A stretch of DNA of 64,000 nt from the NCBI GenBank assembly GCA_963169915.1, contig CAUJEM010000125.1:1-64000 (forward strand), written 5' to 3'. The stretch comes from Myxococcota bacterium. GTDB taxonomy: Bacteria > Myxococcota_A > Polyangia > Polyangiales > Polyangiaceae. Positions 44,554 to 55,101 of the stretch are shown piece by piece. Below the pieces are notes generated by a model. It saw nothing but the letters and a program-made list of their open reading frames with translations. It did no database searches and was not told the origin of the DNA. Each line of letters starts with the position of its first letter. Position 1 is the stretch's first letter. The position numbers were made by a program, and so were the translations under genes.

Positions 44554-45792
44554 GTGGCAGCTCCTCTCCCCTCCCCCCCGCTCGCCGGCGTCGCTGGCCT
44601 CCGCTTCTCTTCGGTCGCGGCCGGGATCCGCGCCGACGGGCGCCCGGACCTCGCGCTGGCCGTCAGTGACGCCGACGCCACCGTCGCCGCGCTCTTCACG
44701 AAGAACCGCGTCGTGGCCGCCCCGGTGACGCTCGCGTGCGAGCGCGTCCCCAGCGGACGGGCGCGCGCCCTGCTGGTCAACAGCGGCTGCGCCAACGCGG
44801 TCACGGGACTCGCGGGCGCCCGCGCTGCCGAGCAGAGCTGCGCGCGTGTCGCCGCCGAGCTGGGCATCGCCGCGGAGCTCGTGCTCCCCGCCTCCACGGG
44901 CGTCATCGGGCAGCTCCTGCCGGTCGAGCGCCTGAGCGCGGCCGTCCCCGCCCTCGTCGAGGGCTTGAGCGCGGACCGCGCCGGGGACTTCGCTGCCGCC
45001 ATCTGCACGACCGACGCGTTCACCAAGACCGCCGAGGCGACGCTCGAGGCCGACGGCGGAACGTGCCGCCTGCTCGTCATCGGCAAGGGCGCAGGGATGA
45101 TCCACCCGGAGCTCGGTCGCGTGAGTGAGCTGCCCTCGTGCCCCACGCGGCCGCCCACCGCCACCATGCTCGTGTTCGTCTTCACCGACGCCAAGCTCGA
45201 CGCCGGGACCCTCGAGCAGGCCCTGGCCAGCAGCGCCGCTCGCACGCTCTGCGCGTGCACGGTCGACGGTGACACCAGCACCAACGACACGCTGCTCGCC
45301 GTGGCCACGGGGGCCTCTGGCCTCAGCCCTCGCCCCGGAGCGCTGGAGCGAGGCCTCGACGCGACGCTCGGCACCATCGCGCGCTTGATGGTCCTCGACG
45401 GAGAAGGCGCAGAGCACGCCGTCGAGCTGCGCGTCTCGGGGCTCGCCACCGACGCGGAGGCGCGCACCATCGCGAAGACGGTCGCGTGTTCCTTGCTGGT
45501 CAAGACGGCCCTCCATGGGCGCGACGCCAACTGGGGGCGCCTGCTGGCCGCCGCCGGGCGCGCCGGCGTCACCTTCGATCCCACGCAGGCGAGCGTCAGC
45601 ATCGCAGGGACGGAGATCGTCCGTGGCGGCCTGGCGCTCGGCGCGGCGCCCGAGGCCGAGGCCGAGCGGGGCATGGCCGCGCGCGAGTACGCCATCGACC
45701 TGAGGCTGGGTGAAGGTCCGGGGCGAGCCAGCTACCTCACGTCCGACTTGGGGCACGGCTACGTGAACGTCAACGCGAGCTACCGCTCGTGA
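44554..45792 (+). CDS. argJ: Glutamate N-acetyltransferase / amino-acid N-acetyltransferase ArgJ
   Basis: A 412-residue enzyme of arginine synthesis that transfers acetyl from N-acetylornithine to glutamate. Family blocks: SVAAGIRADGRPDLAL, SGCANAVTG, the STGVIGQLLP region, VIGKGAGMIHP, and the self-cleavage site PTATMLVFV with nucleophile Thr204. ArgJ cuts itself at this Thr into alpha and beta chains. In most ArgJ proteins GMIxP runs straight into NMATML; here about 15 extra residues (ELGRVSELPS and on) separate them. The C-terminus has LVKTALHGRDANWGR and ends GYVNVNASYRS, both conserved. The GTG start has no strong ribosome site. The PDZ gene starts inside its stop codon. Confidence 0.92.
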   Translation: MAAPLPSPPLAGVAGLRFSSVAAGIRADGRPDLALAVSDADATVAALFTKNRVVAAPVTLACERVPSGRARALLVNSGCANAVTGLAGARAAEQSCARVAAELGIAAELVLPASTGVIGQLLPVERLSAAVPALVEGLSADRAGDFAAAICTTDAFTKTAEATLEADGGTCRLLVIGKGAGMIHPELGRVSELPSCPTRPPTATMLVFVFTDAKLDAGTLEQALASSAARTLCACTVDGDTSTNDTLLAVATGASGLSPRPGALERGLDATLGTIARLMVLDGEGAEHAVELRVSGLATDAEARTIAKTVACSLLVKTALHGRDANWGRLLAAAGRAGVTFDPTQASVSIAGTEIVRGGLALGAAPEAEAERGMAAREYAIDLRLGEGPGRASYLTSDLGHGYVNVNASYRS

Positions 45793-46124
45793 GGGGCGCG
45801 TGGTCCGTGGCGTTGGGGGTCGCCATGGCCTGCAGCCCGCAGCGCGGGACCATCGGCGCGGTGCTGTCGCGCAGCCCCACGGGGCGCATCGTGATCCAAG
45901 AGGCCCCGGCAGATCTTGCGGCCGCGCGCGCCGGGCTGGCACCTGGGGACGAGCTGCTGCTCGTGGACGGACGTGACGCGCGCGCCATGGACGACCCTGA
46001 GCTCCGCCGCGCGCTCCAGGGCGAGCCGGGGACCGTCGTCCACCTCACGGCGCAGCGCGGCGAGGCGGTGGTGCGCGCCTCGGTGCGGTTGACGCCCGCG
46101 CGTCACCGGCGCAAAATTCCGTGA
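45789..46124 (+). CDS. Small PDZ-domain protein, probable lipoprotein
   Basis: A 111-residue product starting with GTG inside the argJ stop (GTGA). The N-terminus (MRGAWSVALGVAMACSP) looks like a short lipoprotein signal ending AMAC. The rest is a single PDZ-like domain: RSPTGRIVIQEAPADLAAARAGLAPGDELLLVDG is the carboxylate-binding and turn region, followed by DPELRRALQGEPGTVVHLTAQRG. Free-standing PDZ domains bind C-termini of other proteins. Coupling to a biosynthetic gene is odd and may just reflect tight packing. Confidence 0.7.
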   Translation: MRGAWSVALGVAMACSPQRGTIGAVLSRSPTGRIVIQEAPADLAAARAGLAPGDELLLVDGRDARAMDDPELRRALQGEPGTVVHLTAQRGEAVVRASVRLTPARHRRKIP

Positions 46125-46166
46125 TAGGCTCCGGGGCCCGCGGACGCTCCGGCCAAATCACGCACG

Positions 46167-46781
46167 ATGGCAAAGTACTGCATTCGCTACGAGGATGTCG
46201 TGCATCTCCTGCGCCACCGCGAGACCCTGATCGGCCGCAGCTCGAGCTGCCCCATCTCGGTCAACCAGAGCAAGGTGTCGCGCGTCCACGCCATGCTGCG
46301 CCGCTCGTCGGAGGGGGTCGAGCTCGTCGACCTCGGCAGCATGAACGGCACGCTCGTCAACGGGCAGCGCCTGCGGCGGCCGCGCCTGCTCTCCGACGGC
46401 GACGTCCTCCGCGTCGGCGACCTGGATCTCCGCTTCTGCGTGGAGGCCGACGACCACTACGCCGAAGACACCACGGTGAGCAGCCTCGAGAGCCGTGCCC
46501 CCATCGAGCCCGGCCTCACCATGGACGCCGCGGAGATCCTCGTGGCCCAGGCCGAGCAAGACCCCACCAGCCTCTCGAGCGCCCGCGCTCTCCTCGATGG
46601 CCTGCTGTCCCGGCTCGAGCAATCGGCGAGCGGCCTGACCCCAGCTCAGCTCTCTCGCTTGCAGCAGCTCCTCCCCAGGGCGGTCGCGGATCTGAGCGCG
46701 GCGCCGGCGAGCGCCCAGCGAGAGCGGCTCCAGCGCCGCGCCGAGGCGCTCGCCGCGCGCCCCCCCACGGGCTTGGACTGA
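46167..46781 (+). CDS. FHA-domain protein
   Basis: A 204-residue cytoplasmic protein. The FHA domain fills residues about 8-95: TLIGRSSSCPISV, SRVHAMLRRSSEG, DLGSMNGTLVNGQRL and GDVLRVGDLDL give the phosphothreonine pocket. The C-terminal 100 residues are helical (GLTPAQLSRLQQLLPRAVADL). It lies nine bases before the CheA-like kinase gene, so it may bring a Thr-phosphorylated partner to that complex. Confidence 0.85.
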   Translation: MAKYCIRYEDVVHLLRHRETLIGRSSSCPISVNQSKVSRVHAMLRRSSEGVELVDLGSMNGTLVNGQRLRRPRLLSDGDVLRVGDLDLRFCVEADDHYAEDTTVSSLESRAPIEPGLTMDAAEILVAQAEQDPTSLSSARALLDGLLSRLEQSASGLTPAQLSRLQQLLPRAVADLSAAPASAQRERLQRRAEALAARPPTGLD

Positions 46782-46790
46782 GCGGCGCCC

Positions 46791-49421
46791 GTGGCTGGAG
46801 ACGCCCAGGCTGCCTTCGAGCTCTTCTTGGTGCTCACCCCGCCCCGCGTCGCCGCGGCGGAGCAGGCGCTCCAGCTCGCCGACCCGCGCGCGCGCCACGC
46901 GGCGCTGTCGGGCGCCCTCGTGCCGCTGGCCGTCGACGCGCTGCTGCTCGGCGCGGAGGGCCCCAGCGCGCTCGCGCTCGCGCTGGTCGAGGCCACGCAC
47001 GCCTCGCCCTCCGCGCTCACCGAGGCCCTGGCCTCGCTCCGCGACGCCGCCCAGTCCCTCACGCACGGCGACCGCTCCGGCGCTCGGGTGGACGAAGGGC
47101 GGCTGCTGGAGCAGGCCGCGCGTCTGCGGGCCGGCGCGCCGAGCGCGGTCGAGCCCGCCGCGCCGAGCGCACCGTCGCCGCGCCCCGCGGCCGCGCCGCT
47201 CGCCGCGGCCGCGCCGCTCGCCGTGGCCGCGCCGGACGAGGCGTGGTCGCCCCCCATCGCGGACGATCTCGTCGCGGCCTTCCTCGACGAGTGCACCGAG
47301 CGCATCGACGGGGTGGCGGAGAAGCTGCTGGAGCTCGAGCAGCACCACCAGGACGCAGCGCTCATCGACGCGCTGTTTCGCGACCTGCACACGCTCAAGG
47401 GGAGCAGCGCCTTCGCGGGCCTCACCCGCCTCAACCGCGTGGCCCACCGCGCGGAAGATCGGATGGGGGAGCTGCGCGAGGGCAAGCGTCGGGTGGACCG
47501 CCCGCTCATCGACGCGCTGCTCGCCAGCCTCGACGTCATGAAGGCCATCGTCGAGAGGGCGCGCGCCGGCCACCCCATCGACGTCTCCATCGACGCCGTG
47601 CTCGCCCGCCTGGAGCGCCCCGAGGCGGCGGCACCGGCGAGCCCCACGGCGCCCCAGCCCGCCCCGCCAGCCGCCGCGGAGCCGGGTCGAGCCAGCGGCG
47701 CCTCCACGCTCCGCATCGACTTCGAGAAGGTGGATCTGCTCCTGAACCTCGTCGGAGAGATCGTGCTGGCGCGCGGGCGCCTCAACGGCGCGGCGGAGGT
47801 CCAGAGCGCGCTGCTCCGCGAGGTGGGCGCTTGGCGCAAGGGCGCCACCCCTACCACGAGCGCCGACCCTCCGCCGCAGCTCGTCGAGGAGCTGACGCGC
47901 GCCGAGCGCGTCCTGCGAGAGAGCTGGACGGATCTGGAGCAGGGCCTCGGCGGCCTCGGGCTCGCGCTCGGGCAGCTCCGAGACACGGTCATGAAGCTGC
48001 GCATGGTGCCGATGGCGCGGCTCTTCGGCAAGTACCAGCGGACGGTCCGGGAGCTGGCCGGTCAGCTCGGCAAAGAGGTTCAGGTCGAGCTCCTGGGTGG
48101 CGACACGGAGCTCGACAAAGTGCTGGTGGAGCGCCTGGACGATCCGCTCCTGCATCTGGTCCGCAACGCGGTGGATCACGGCATCGAGCCCCCCGACGTG
48201 CGAGCGCGGGCGGGCAAGCCGCGCCAGGGCCGGCTCGTCCTGAGCGCGGCCCAGCGCGGGGGGCGCGTCCTCGTCGCCATCACCGACGACGGAGCCGGGA
48301 TGTCGCCGGAGCGGCTCCGCGCGAAGGCCCTCGAGAAGGGCCTGCTCGATCAAGAGTCCGCCAGCCAGCTCTCCGATCAAGAGAGCCTCTCGCTGATCTT
48401 CCGCGCGGGCTTCTCCACGGCCGCCACGGTCTCCGACGTCTCCGGGCGCGGCGTGGGCATGGACGTGGTCAAGGACGCCATCACGCGCCTGAAGGGCGAC
48501 ATCCGGTTGAGCTCGACGCCGGGCGAGGGGACGCGCCTCGAGCTCAGCCTCCCGCTCACGCTGGCCATCACCCAGGTCCTCACGGCGCGAGTGGGCACCG
48601 AGACGATCGCCATCCCCCTGGACGCCATCGTCAGCACGCAGCGCGTCGCGCCGAGCACGCTCGAGCGCGTCGGGCTCGGCTCGACCCTGCGCTTCGGGGA
48701 GGCGCTGGTGCCCGTCGCGGAGCTAGCGCCGCTGCTCGGGCTCGACGCCAGCACCTCGCTCGGCGGCGCCGACGAGGCCCGCAGCGTGGTCATCGTGAGC
48801 CTCGGGGAGCAGCAGCTCGGGCTGCTCGTGGACCAAGTGCTCGGACGCCATGAGGTCGTGATCAAATCGCTCGGTCCGCTCCTCGCCGCGGCGCCCTGCG
48901 CGGCGGGGGCGACCCTGATCGCCGATCAGGTGCTCCTCGTCGTGGACCTCGCCGCGGTCGCGGCGCGCGCCGCCTCGCCCTCGGTCGGGTCACCCTCGCC
49001 AGCGTTCGCTCGCCCCCCCACCTCCGGCGCGCGGCACGCGCGCGTCCTCGTAGTCGAGGACGCGGAGGCCACGCGCGAGGCGCTGCGCCGCGAGCTCAGC
49101 TTCGCCGGCTTCGACGTGGTCACCGCCGATGACGGCCAGCACGGTCTGGAGCTGGCGCTGGCCCAGCGCTTCGACGCCGTCGCCACGGACGTCGTGATGC
49201 CTCGCCTCGACGGGCACGCGCTCGCGCGCGCCCTGCGCAGCTCCCCACACTACGCGGCCGTCCCCATCGTGATGCTCACCAGCCGGGACTCTCGAACCGA
49301 CGCCCTCCGTGGGCAGGACGCAGGCGCGGACGCCTACCTCACCAAGCCCACGGCGGCCGGCGAGCTGGTCCAGGTCTTGGACACGCTGCTCGGCCGCGCG
49401 CGCGCCGCAGCTCGGCGCTGA
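46791..49421 (+). CDS. CheA-like hybrid histidine kinase with HPt, kinase core, CheW and REC domains
   Basis: An 876-residue hybrid kinase. Residues 1-150 are Ala/Leu-rich helical and unassigned. The HPt domain carries the phospho-accepting His200 in [10 protein letters not shown]. The P3 dimerisation and kinase core follow ([44 protein letters not shown]). A CheW-like domain (about 565-700) precedes a C-terminal receiver domain with the acceptor Asp in [12 protein letters not shown] and Lys in YLTKPT. It has the layout of CheA proteins that pass phosphate to their own receiver, used in some pili or development circuits. No CheY, MCP, CheR or CheB gene is near. The GTG start is a best guess. 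Confidence 0.88.
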   Translation: MAGDAQAAFELFLVLTPPRVAAAEQALQLADPRARHAALSGALVPLAVDALLLGAEGPSALALALVEATHASPSALTEALASLRDAAQSLTHGDRSGARVDEGRLLEQAARLRAGAPSAVEPAAPSAPSPRPAAAPLAAAAPLAVAAPDEAWSPPIADDLVAAFLDECTERIDGVAEKLLELEQHHQDAALIDALFRDLHTLKGSSAFAGLTRLNRVAHRAEDRMGELREGKRRVDRPLIDALLASLDVMKAIVERARAGHPIDVSIDAVLARLERPEAAAPASPTAPQPAPPAAAEPGRASGASTLRIDFEKVDLLLNLVGEIVLARGRLNGAAEVQSALLREVGAWRKGATPTTSADPPPQLVEELTRAERVLRESWTDLEQGLGGLGLALGQLRDTVMKLRMVPMARLFGKYQRTVRELAGQLGKEVQVELLGGDTELDKVLVERLDDPLLHLVRNAVDHGIEPPDVRARAGKPRQGRLVLSAAQRGGRVLVAITDDGAGMSPERLRAKALEKGLLDQESASQLSDQESLSLIFRAGFSTAATVSDVSGRGVGMDVVKDAITRLKGDIRLSSTPGEGTRLELSLPLTLAITQVLTARVGTETIAIPLDAIVSTQRVAPSTLERVGLGSTLRFGEALVPVAELAPLLGLDASTSLGGADEARSVVIVSLGEQQLGLLVDQVLGRHEVVIKSLGPLLAAAPCAAGATLIADQVLLVVDLAAVAARAASPSVGSPSPAFARPPTSGARHARVLVVEDAEATREALRRELSFAGFDVVTADDGQHGLELALAQRFDAVATDVVMPRLDGHALARALRSSPHYAAVPIVMLTSRDSRTDALRGQDAGADAYLTKPTAAGELVQVLDTLLGRARAAARR

Positions 49422-49513
49422 GGCGCCGGCCGCTGGCCCCGCGGGGCGACCCCCGCGCCAGCGTCAGGGCGGCTAGTGTAGCTCGCCTCTGGGTGGTAGC
49501 GTGCGCGCTCACC

Positions 49514-50812
49514 ATGAGCCGTTACCTGTTCACCTCAGAGTCTGTAGGAGAAGGCCACCCCGACAAGATCTGTGATCAGATCTCGGACGCCGTCTTGGAT
49601 GCGGCGCTCCTCGGCGACCCCAAGAGCCGCGTCGCGTGCGAGACCCTGTGCAAGACGGGCTTCGTCGTCATCGCTGGAGAGGTGAGCACCTCCACCTGGC
49701 TGGACTTCGGCACCATCGCCCGAAACGTCATCCGCGACATCGGCTACGACAGCTCCGACAAGGGCTTCGACTACGCCACCTGCGGCGTGCTCACCGCCAT
49801 CGAGCCGCAGAGCCCGGACATCGCCCAGGGCGTGACGGAGGGGCAAGGGCTCCACAAAGAGCAAGGCGCTGGAGATCAGGGCCTGATGTTCGGCTTCGCC
49901 TGCGACGAGACCCCGGAGCTGATGCCCGCGCCCATCATGTATGCGCACGCGCTCATGAAGCGCTGCACCGAGGTGCGCAAGGGCGGCAAGGCGAAGTTCC
50001 TCCGGCCGGACGCCAAGAGCCAGGTCACCGTCGAGTACGAAGACGGCAAGCCCCTCCGCATCGACTCCGTGGTCATCTCCACCCAGCACTCTCCGGAGGT
50101 CAGCCACCGCCAAATCGTGGAGGCCATGCAGGAGCTGGTCATCAAGCGGACGCTCCCCAAGCACCTGTTGGACAAGAACACCAAGTACTACATCAACCCC
50201 ACCGGCCGCTTCGTCATCGGCGGTCCCTACGGGGACGCTGGGCTCACCGGCCGGAAGATCATCGTAGACACCTACGGCGGGATGGGGCGTCACGGCGGCG
50301 GCGCGTTCAGCGGCAAGGATCCCACCAAGGTGGACCGCTCCGCCTGCTACTACGCGCGCTACGTCGCCAAGAACCTGGTCGCCGCGGGGTTGGCGCGCCG
50401 CGCGGAGGTGCAGATCGCGTATGCCATCGGCGTGGCCAGGCCGATGGGCGTCTACGTCGACACCTTCGGCACGGGCGTCGTCAGCGACGAGGTGCTCCAG
50501 CGCTACGTCATGGAGCACTTCGACATGCGCCCGAAGGCGCTCATCGAAGAGCTGGGGCTCCTCCGCCCCATCTACCGCGCCACCTCCACCTACGGCCATT
50601 TCGGGCGCCGGGAGTTCCCGTGGGAGGACACCTCGCGGGCCGCGGCGATGGCCGCGGATCTGCTCGGCGTCGCCGGGCGCGGCAAGCCTGCGCGCGCCGC
50701 GGCCACCGCTCCCTCGAGCCCCACCCGCGGGCGCAAGGCGAGCGCACGCGGGAAGGCCCAGCCCGCGGCGGCGCCGCGCCGGGGCGCCGCCGCGCGCTCC
50801 AAGCGCTCGTGA
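49514..50812 (+). CDS. metK: S-adenosylmethionine synthetase
   Basis: A 432-residue MetK making SAM from methionine and ATP. Signatures: [47 protein letters not shown], and the nucleotide loop [27 protein letters not shown]. Length to residue about 388 matches the family. The last 40 or so residues are an Ala/Arg/Lys/Ser-rich tail ([26 protein letters not shown]) not found in typical MetK. The ATG at 49514 is chosen over an ATG-like GTG further up because the conserved [12 protein letters not shown] begins here. No SAM riboswitch could be seen in the 92 bp upstream. Confidence 0.94.
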   Translation: MSRYLFTSESVGEGHPDKICDQISDAVLDAALLGDPKSRVACETLCKTGFVVIAGEVSTSTWLDFGTIARNVIRDIGYDSSDKGFDYATCGVLTAIEPQSPDIAQGVTEGQGLHKEQGAGDQGLMFGFACDETPELMPAPIMYAHALMKRCTEVRKGGKAKFLRPDAKSQVTVEYEDGKPLRIDSVVISTQHSPEVSHRQIVEAMQELVIKRTLPKHLLDKNTKYYINPTGRFVIGGPYGDAGLTGRKIIVDTYGGMGRHGGGAFSGKDPTKVDRSACYYARYVAKNLVAAGLARRAEVQIAYAIGVARPMGVYVDTFGTGVVSDEVLQRYVMEHFDMRPKALIEELGLLRPIYRATSTYGHFGRREFPWEDTSRAAAMAADLLGVAGRGKPARAAATAPSSPTRGRKASARGKAQPAAAPRRGAAARSKRS

Positions 50813-50873
50813 GCGCACGCTGGCCCTAGCCCCCTGGCCGGAGCCGCCCGCATTCACTATGCTCTCTAGGATC

Positions 50874-52133
50874 ATGCCGCGACCTTGGCTCGGCTTCGCC
50901 TCGGCGTGCGCCCTGGGCTGGGCCTGCTCGGCGGCGTCGCCTGCGCAGGACGCCGAGCCGGGTGGCCAGGCCGGGGCGGGCGCGGCCAGCGGCGGAGTGG
51001 CCGGCGGCGGCGCCACGGCCGGCAGCAGCGGCAGCTCTGGCCGCGGCGGGAGCGCCGGGGCGCTGGTCGTGGACGCGGGCGGCGCGGGGGGCTACGGCGC
51101 CGCGGGCCCTCGGCTCGACCGAGAGCCCCCCTGTCACGTCACCGGCCACGTGGACACCGACGGGGACGGCTTCTACGCCGACGAGGGCGACTGCAACGAC
51201 TGCACCGCGCAGATCAACCCCGGCGCCCTCGACTGGCCCGGCAACGGCGTGGATGAAGACTGTAGCGGCGCGGCAGACGATGAGCCGGAGACCTGCGACA
51301 CCATCACCCTCCCCATCGGCGTGACGGACAGCAGCGTGGCGCTCCGCGCCATGGGGCTGTGCAAGCGCCAGAGCGGTAAGAGCTGGGGGGTCATCCGCTC
51401 GGCGTTCACGCTGGCGGACGGGAGCGGAGAGAGCGTCCCGCTCCAGCGCGGCATCTTGTCGAGCTTCGGCCGCGTCACCCCCCGTGAGGGGCGCAACCTC
51501 TTCATGCTCTCCACCGGGAGCGCGCGGCGCCCGGGTGATCCCGGTTACTCCAGCCCCAAGGACACCGACACCGGGACCAAGGGCGTCACCCCACCCGGCT
51601 ACCCCATCGACTCGCCGAGCTGCTCGGTCGTCACCCGTGACGACCGCGTGGCCTGGAACCCCTCGGCGCTGGAGGTGACCTTGCGGACCCCCAGCAACGC
51701 CAACCTCCTGCGCTTCCGGTTCAACTTCTACACCTACGAGTACCCGCGCTTCGTGTGCAGTGAAAACAACGACTTCTTCGTCGCGCTCCTGAGCCCCGCC
51801 CCCGAGCAGGCGCTCGAGGGGAACGTCAGCTTCGACGGACAGGGCAACCCCATCAGCGTCAACAGCAGCTTCCTCGAGGTCTGCACGCCCGGGACGCACT
51901 ACGGCAAGGAGTTTCTCTGCGCCAGCGGCACGGGGGACCTCCAAGGCACCGGCTTCGAGCCCGGCGCCGCGACGGGCTGGCTCACCACCAGCGCGCCGGT
52001 GCCGCCTGGCACGGACATCACCCTGCGCCTAGCCCTCTGGGACATGGGGGACGCCTTCTATGACTCCTCGGTGCTCCTCGACGCGCTCGGCTTCGACATC
52101 GGCCAGAGCGACACCGTCACCGTCCCGGAGTGA
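50874..52133 (+). CDS. Lipoprotein with MopE-type metal-binding motif and anchor-domain-like body
   Basis: A 419-residue surface lipoprotein. The signal MPRPWLGFASACALGWAC ends at Cys18 and is followed by a Gly/Ala/Ser tether. Residues about 88-138 hold the MopE-like repeat: HVDTDGDGFYADEGDCNDC and GNGVDEDCSG, an Asp-rich site that may bind copper or calcium. The rest is beta-rich (LPIGVTDSSVALRAMGLC, LRFRFNFYTYEYPRFVCSENNDFFV, DMGDAFYDSSVLLDALGF) and resembles the choice-of-anchor type domains of exported myxobacterial proteins. It shares no strand or operon with its neighbours beyond chance. The function is unknown; it is probably exposed outside the cell. Confidence 0.72.
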   Translation: MPRPWLGFASACALGWACSAASPAQDAEPGGQAGAGAASGGVAGGGATAGSSGSSGRGGSAGALVVDAGGAGGYGAAGPRLDREPPCHVTGHVDTDGDGFYADEGDCNDCTAQINPGALDWPGNGVDEDCSGAADDEPETCDTITLPIGVTDSSVALRAMGLCKRQSGKSWGVIRSAFTLADGSGESVPLQRGILSSFGRVTPREGRNLFMLSTGSARRPGDPGYSSPKDTDTGTKGVTPPGYPIDSPSCSVVTRDDRVAWNPSALEVTLRTPSNANLLRFRFNFYTYEYPRFVCSENNDFFVALLSPAPEQALEGNVSFDGQGNPISVNSSFLEVCTPGTHYGKEFLCASGTGDLQGTGFEPGAATGWLTTSAPVPPGTDITLRLALWDMGDAFYDSSVLLDALGFDIGQSDTVTVPE

Positions 52134-52156
52134 GCGGGGCCACGAGCGGCGGGGCC

Positions 52157-53074
52157 TCAGCCCGAGACGCGGTTTCTGCCCGCTGCCTTCGACTGGTAGA
52201 GCCTTCTGTCGGCCTCTTCATAGAGCGCCTTCGGGTGCTCGTGAGCGGCCCACACGGCCAGCCCCAGGCTGAGCGTGACCGAGAGCTGGAGCTCCCCGAA
52301 ATGACACACCGTCTGCTCGACGCGCGCCCGCACGCGCTCCGCGAGCTCGCGCGCGGCCGCGGCAGGCCCCTCCATCAACAGGGCGAACTCCTCACCGCCC
52401 ACCCGCGCCAGCACGACCTGCTCGGGCAGCTCTAGGCGGACCGCCGCGACCACCTGCCGCAGCACGGCGTCGCCCGCTGGGTGCCCGTAGGTGTCATTCA
52501 CGCGCTTGAAGTGGTCCAGATCGAGCAAGACGAGCGCGACGCTCGCTGCTGGGGACGCTGGCGACTCCAGGCGCTGAGCGAGCAGCTCCTCGAAGCGCGC
52601 CTTGTTGTACGCGCCGGTGAGGCCGTCGTGATGGACGAGGCGCTGCACCTCCTCGTGGTACGCCGCCTCGACGTTCTGCCGGTACAAGTATTTGAGCAGA
52701 CACTTACCGATCCCGAGGCGATCTCCGTCCTTCAACAGCGCGCCGTCCCCCACGCGCTGCTCGTTGAGGAAGGTGCCGTTCGTCGAGCCCAGGTCCACCA
52801 GGTAGTGTCGCCCGTCGGTGCGCAGCTCCACGCGCGCGTGCTGCCGACTGACGGAGTCCGCGTTCAGCTGCAGCTGACACCCTGCACCACGCCCGAGCAA
52901 CACCGGCAGACTACCGACCACGGCACGCTGCCCCAGCTTGGCGCCCGCGATGACGATGAGCACCGCCTGGCCGCCGCTCGCCGTCCTCAACGAGAGCGGC
53001 GCCGGACCACAGACCGTCACCTCCACCGTGGAATCGAAGAGCTCCTTGGGCACGCTGACGTACAAGCCTAGCAC
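52157..53074 (-). CDS. FHA-GGDEF diguanylate cyclase-like protein
   Basis: A 305-residue cytoplasmic protein. The FHA domain (about 35-120) has LLGRGAGCQLQL, VSRQHARVEL and DLGSTNGTFLNEQRV. The GGDEF domain (about 145-305) has DGLTGAYNKARFEELL, LLDLDHFKRVNDTYGH and the active-site loop VGGEEF, a functional variant of GGDEF. No RxxD inhibitory site is seen five residues before it. It probably makes cyclic di-GMP when a Thr-phosphorylated partner binds the FHA domain. The start is uncertain; a GTG was chosen and another lies seven codons on. It converges with the lipoprotein gene to its left. Confidence 0.82.
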   Translation of the reverse strand: MLGLYVSVPKELFDSTVEVTVCGPAPLSLRTASGGQAVLIVIAGAKLGQRAVVGSLPVLLGRGAGCQLQLNADSVSRQHARVELRTDGRHYLVDLGSTNGTFLNEQRVGDGALLKDGDRLGIGKCLLKYLYRQNVEAAYHEEVQRLVHHDGLTGAYNKARFEELLAQRLESPASPAASVALVLLDLDHFKRVNDTYGHPAGDAVLRQVVAAVRLELPEQVVLARVGGEEFALLMEGPAAAARELAERVRARVEQTVCHFGELQLSVTLSLGLAVWAAHEHPKALYEEADRRLYQSKAAGRNRVSG

Positions 53075-53177
53075 AAGCCGCAGAGCCGCAGAGCCGCGCC
53101 CGCGGAGGGCGAGGCCAGCGCTCGCGCGGCGGCCCGGGAGCTGCCCCCCTACGCCCCGCAGCCCTCGCCCCCCAGGA

Positions 53178-54590
53178 TCAGCCGTCGTAGTAGAGCTGGT
53201 ATTCCATGGGGAGCGGGTACTTCCGCACCTCCGCGAGATCTCGCTCGCGCTTGAGCTCCACCCAGGTGTCGATGACGTCTCTCGTGAAGACATCACCCTG
53301 GAGGAGGTAGTCGTGGTCCTCCTCGAGCCCTAGCAGGGCCTCCTCCAGAGACAGCGGCATCCGTCGGACGTCCTTCAGCTCCTCGGGGGACAAGCTGTAG
53401 ATGTCCTTGTCCAGAGGATCCCCCGGGTCGATCTTGTTCTGGATGCCGTCGAGCCCCGCCATCATCATTGCGGAGAAGGCCAGGTAGGGGTTGCACATCG
53501 GATCGGGGAACCGCACCTCGATGCGCTTGGCCTTCGGTGAGGTGCTGTAGGTGGCGATGCGCAGCGCCGCCGAGCGATTGCGGCTCGAGTACGCCAGGTT
53601 GATGGGGGCCTCGTACCCTGGGACCAAGCGGCGGTAGCTGTTGGTGGTGGGGTTGGTGAACGCCGCTAGGCTCTTGGCGTGCTTGAGGATGCCGCCGATG
53701 GACCAGAGCGCCAGCTCGCTCAAGCCAGCGTAGTTCTCGCCCGCGAACAGCGGCTTGCCGCCCGCCCAGAGCGACTGGTGACAGTGCATCCCGCTGCCGT
53801 TGTCCCCGTACAGGGGCTTGGGCATGAAGGTGGCCGTCTTGCCGTGCTGCTTGGCGACGTTCTTGACGATGTACTTGAACCACAGCAGCTTGTCCGCGCA
53901 GGGCAAGAGCTTGTCGTAGCGGAAATCGATCTCGTTCTGGCCGGCCGTAGCGACCTCGTGGTGGCTGACCTCCACGTGCAACCCGCACTGCTGCATCACC
54001 TTCACCATGTCCGCCCGCAGATCGACCATGGAGTCGACGGGGGACACGGGGAAGTAGCCCTGCTTGAGCCCGATCTTGTAGCCCAGGTTCGGTCCCTCGT
54101 CCTTGCCGGTGTTCCAGGCAGCCTCCGAAGAGTCGACCGACCAGGAGCAGCCCCGCGTGCTCAGCTCGTACCGCACGTCGTCGAAGACGAAGAACTCCGC
54201 CTCGGGGCCGAAGAAGCAGGTGTCCGCGATGCCCGTGGTCTGCAGGTAGGCCTGGGCCTTCTTGGCGATGTAGCGGGCGTCACGGGAGTAGCTCTGGCGC
54301 GTGAGCGTGTCCTGGACGTTGCAGATGAGCGACAAGGTAGGGTGCTTCATGAAAGGATCCATCAGCGCGCTGGACGGATCCGGGATGAGCAACATGTCGC
54401 TGGCGTTGATCGGCTGGAACCCCCGGATGGACGAGCCGTCGAAGCCGAAGCCCTCCTCGAAGGAGTCCTCCTCGAGCTGCCAGATGGGGACGCTGGTGTG
54501 CTGCCACTGTCCCAGCAGATCCACGAACTTCAGATCCACCATGAAGGTGTCGTGCTTCTTCGCGAACTCCAATACTTCTCTCGGTGTCAT
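53178..54590 (-). CDS. glnA: Glutamine synthetase, type I
   Basis: A 470-residue GSI making glutamine from glutamate, ammonia and ATP. The ATG at 54590 has GGAGGAG six bases upstream. Signatures: [23 protein letters not shown], the metal site [37 protein letters not shown], and [17 protein letters not shown]. The adenylylation Tyr is conserved in [11 protein letters not shown], so activity is probably controlled by covalent adenylylation (GlnE), sensed through PII. The glnB gene lies 110 bp upstream on the same strand, forming the usual nitrogen pair. Confidence 0.96.
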   Translation of the reverse strand: MTPREVLEFAKKHDTFMVDLKFVDLLGQWQHTSVPIWQLEEDSFEEGFGFDGSSIRGFQPINASDMLLIPDPSSALMDPFMKHPTLSLICNVQDTLTRQSYSRDARYIAKKAQAYLQTTGIADTCFFGPEAEFFVFDDVRYELSTRGCSWSVDSSEAAWNTGKDEGPNLGYKIGLKQGYFPVSPVDSMVDLRADMVKVMQQCGLHVEVSHHEVATAGQNEIDFRYDKLLPCADKLLWFKYIVKNVAKQHGKTATFMPKPLYGDNGSGMHCHQSLWAGGKPLFAGENYAGLSELALWSIGGILKHAKSLAAFTNPTTNSYRRLVPGYEAPINLAYSSRNRSAALRIATYSTSPKAKRIEVRFPDPMCNPYLAFSAMMMAGLDGIQNKIDPGDPLDKDIYSLSPEELKDVRRMPLSLEEALLGLEEDHDYLLQGDVFTRDVIDTWVELKRERDLAEVRKYPLPMEYQLYYDG

Positions 54591-54700
54591 CTCTCGCTCC
54601 TCCACCGCTGCCCCGCGGTGCGCACCTCTCGCCACGCCGCGCGGGCTCCGCGGCGACGACCACGTCACGACCCGCGCCCCCAACGCGGGGCGCGGCGCTT

Positions 54701-55090
<390 letters not shown>

Positions 55091-55101
55091 CTAATGGGAC
55101 T

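Noticed and set aside
46121-48853. A 910-codon plus-strand frame overlapping the FHA and CheA genes
   Set aside because: The translation is Arg/Pro/Ala-rich with no domain, while the other frame holds the complete HPt and kinase motifs.
49422-49513. Possible SAM riboswitch before metK
   Set aside because: The gap is only 92 bp and shows none of the conserved core helices that I could recognise.
53076-53100. Short tandem repeat (GCCGCAGAG units) before the FHA-GGDEF gene
   Set aside because: Only about two and a half copies; too short to assign as a functional repeat.
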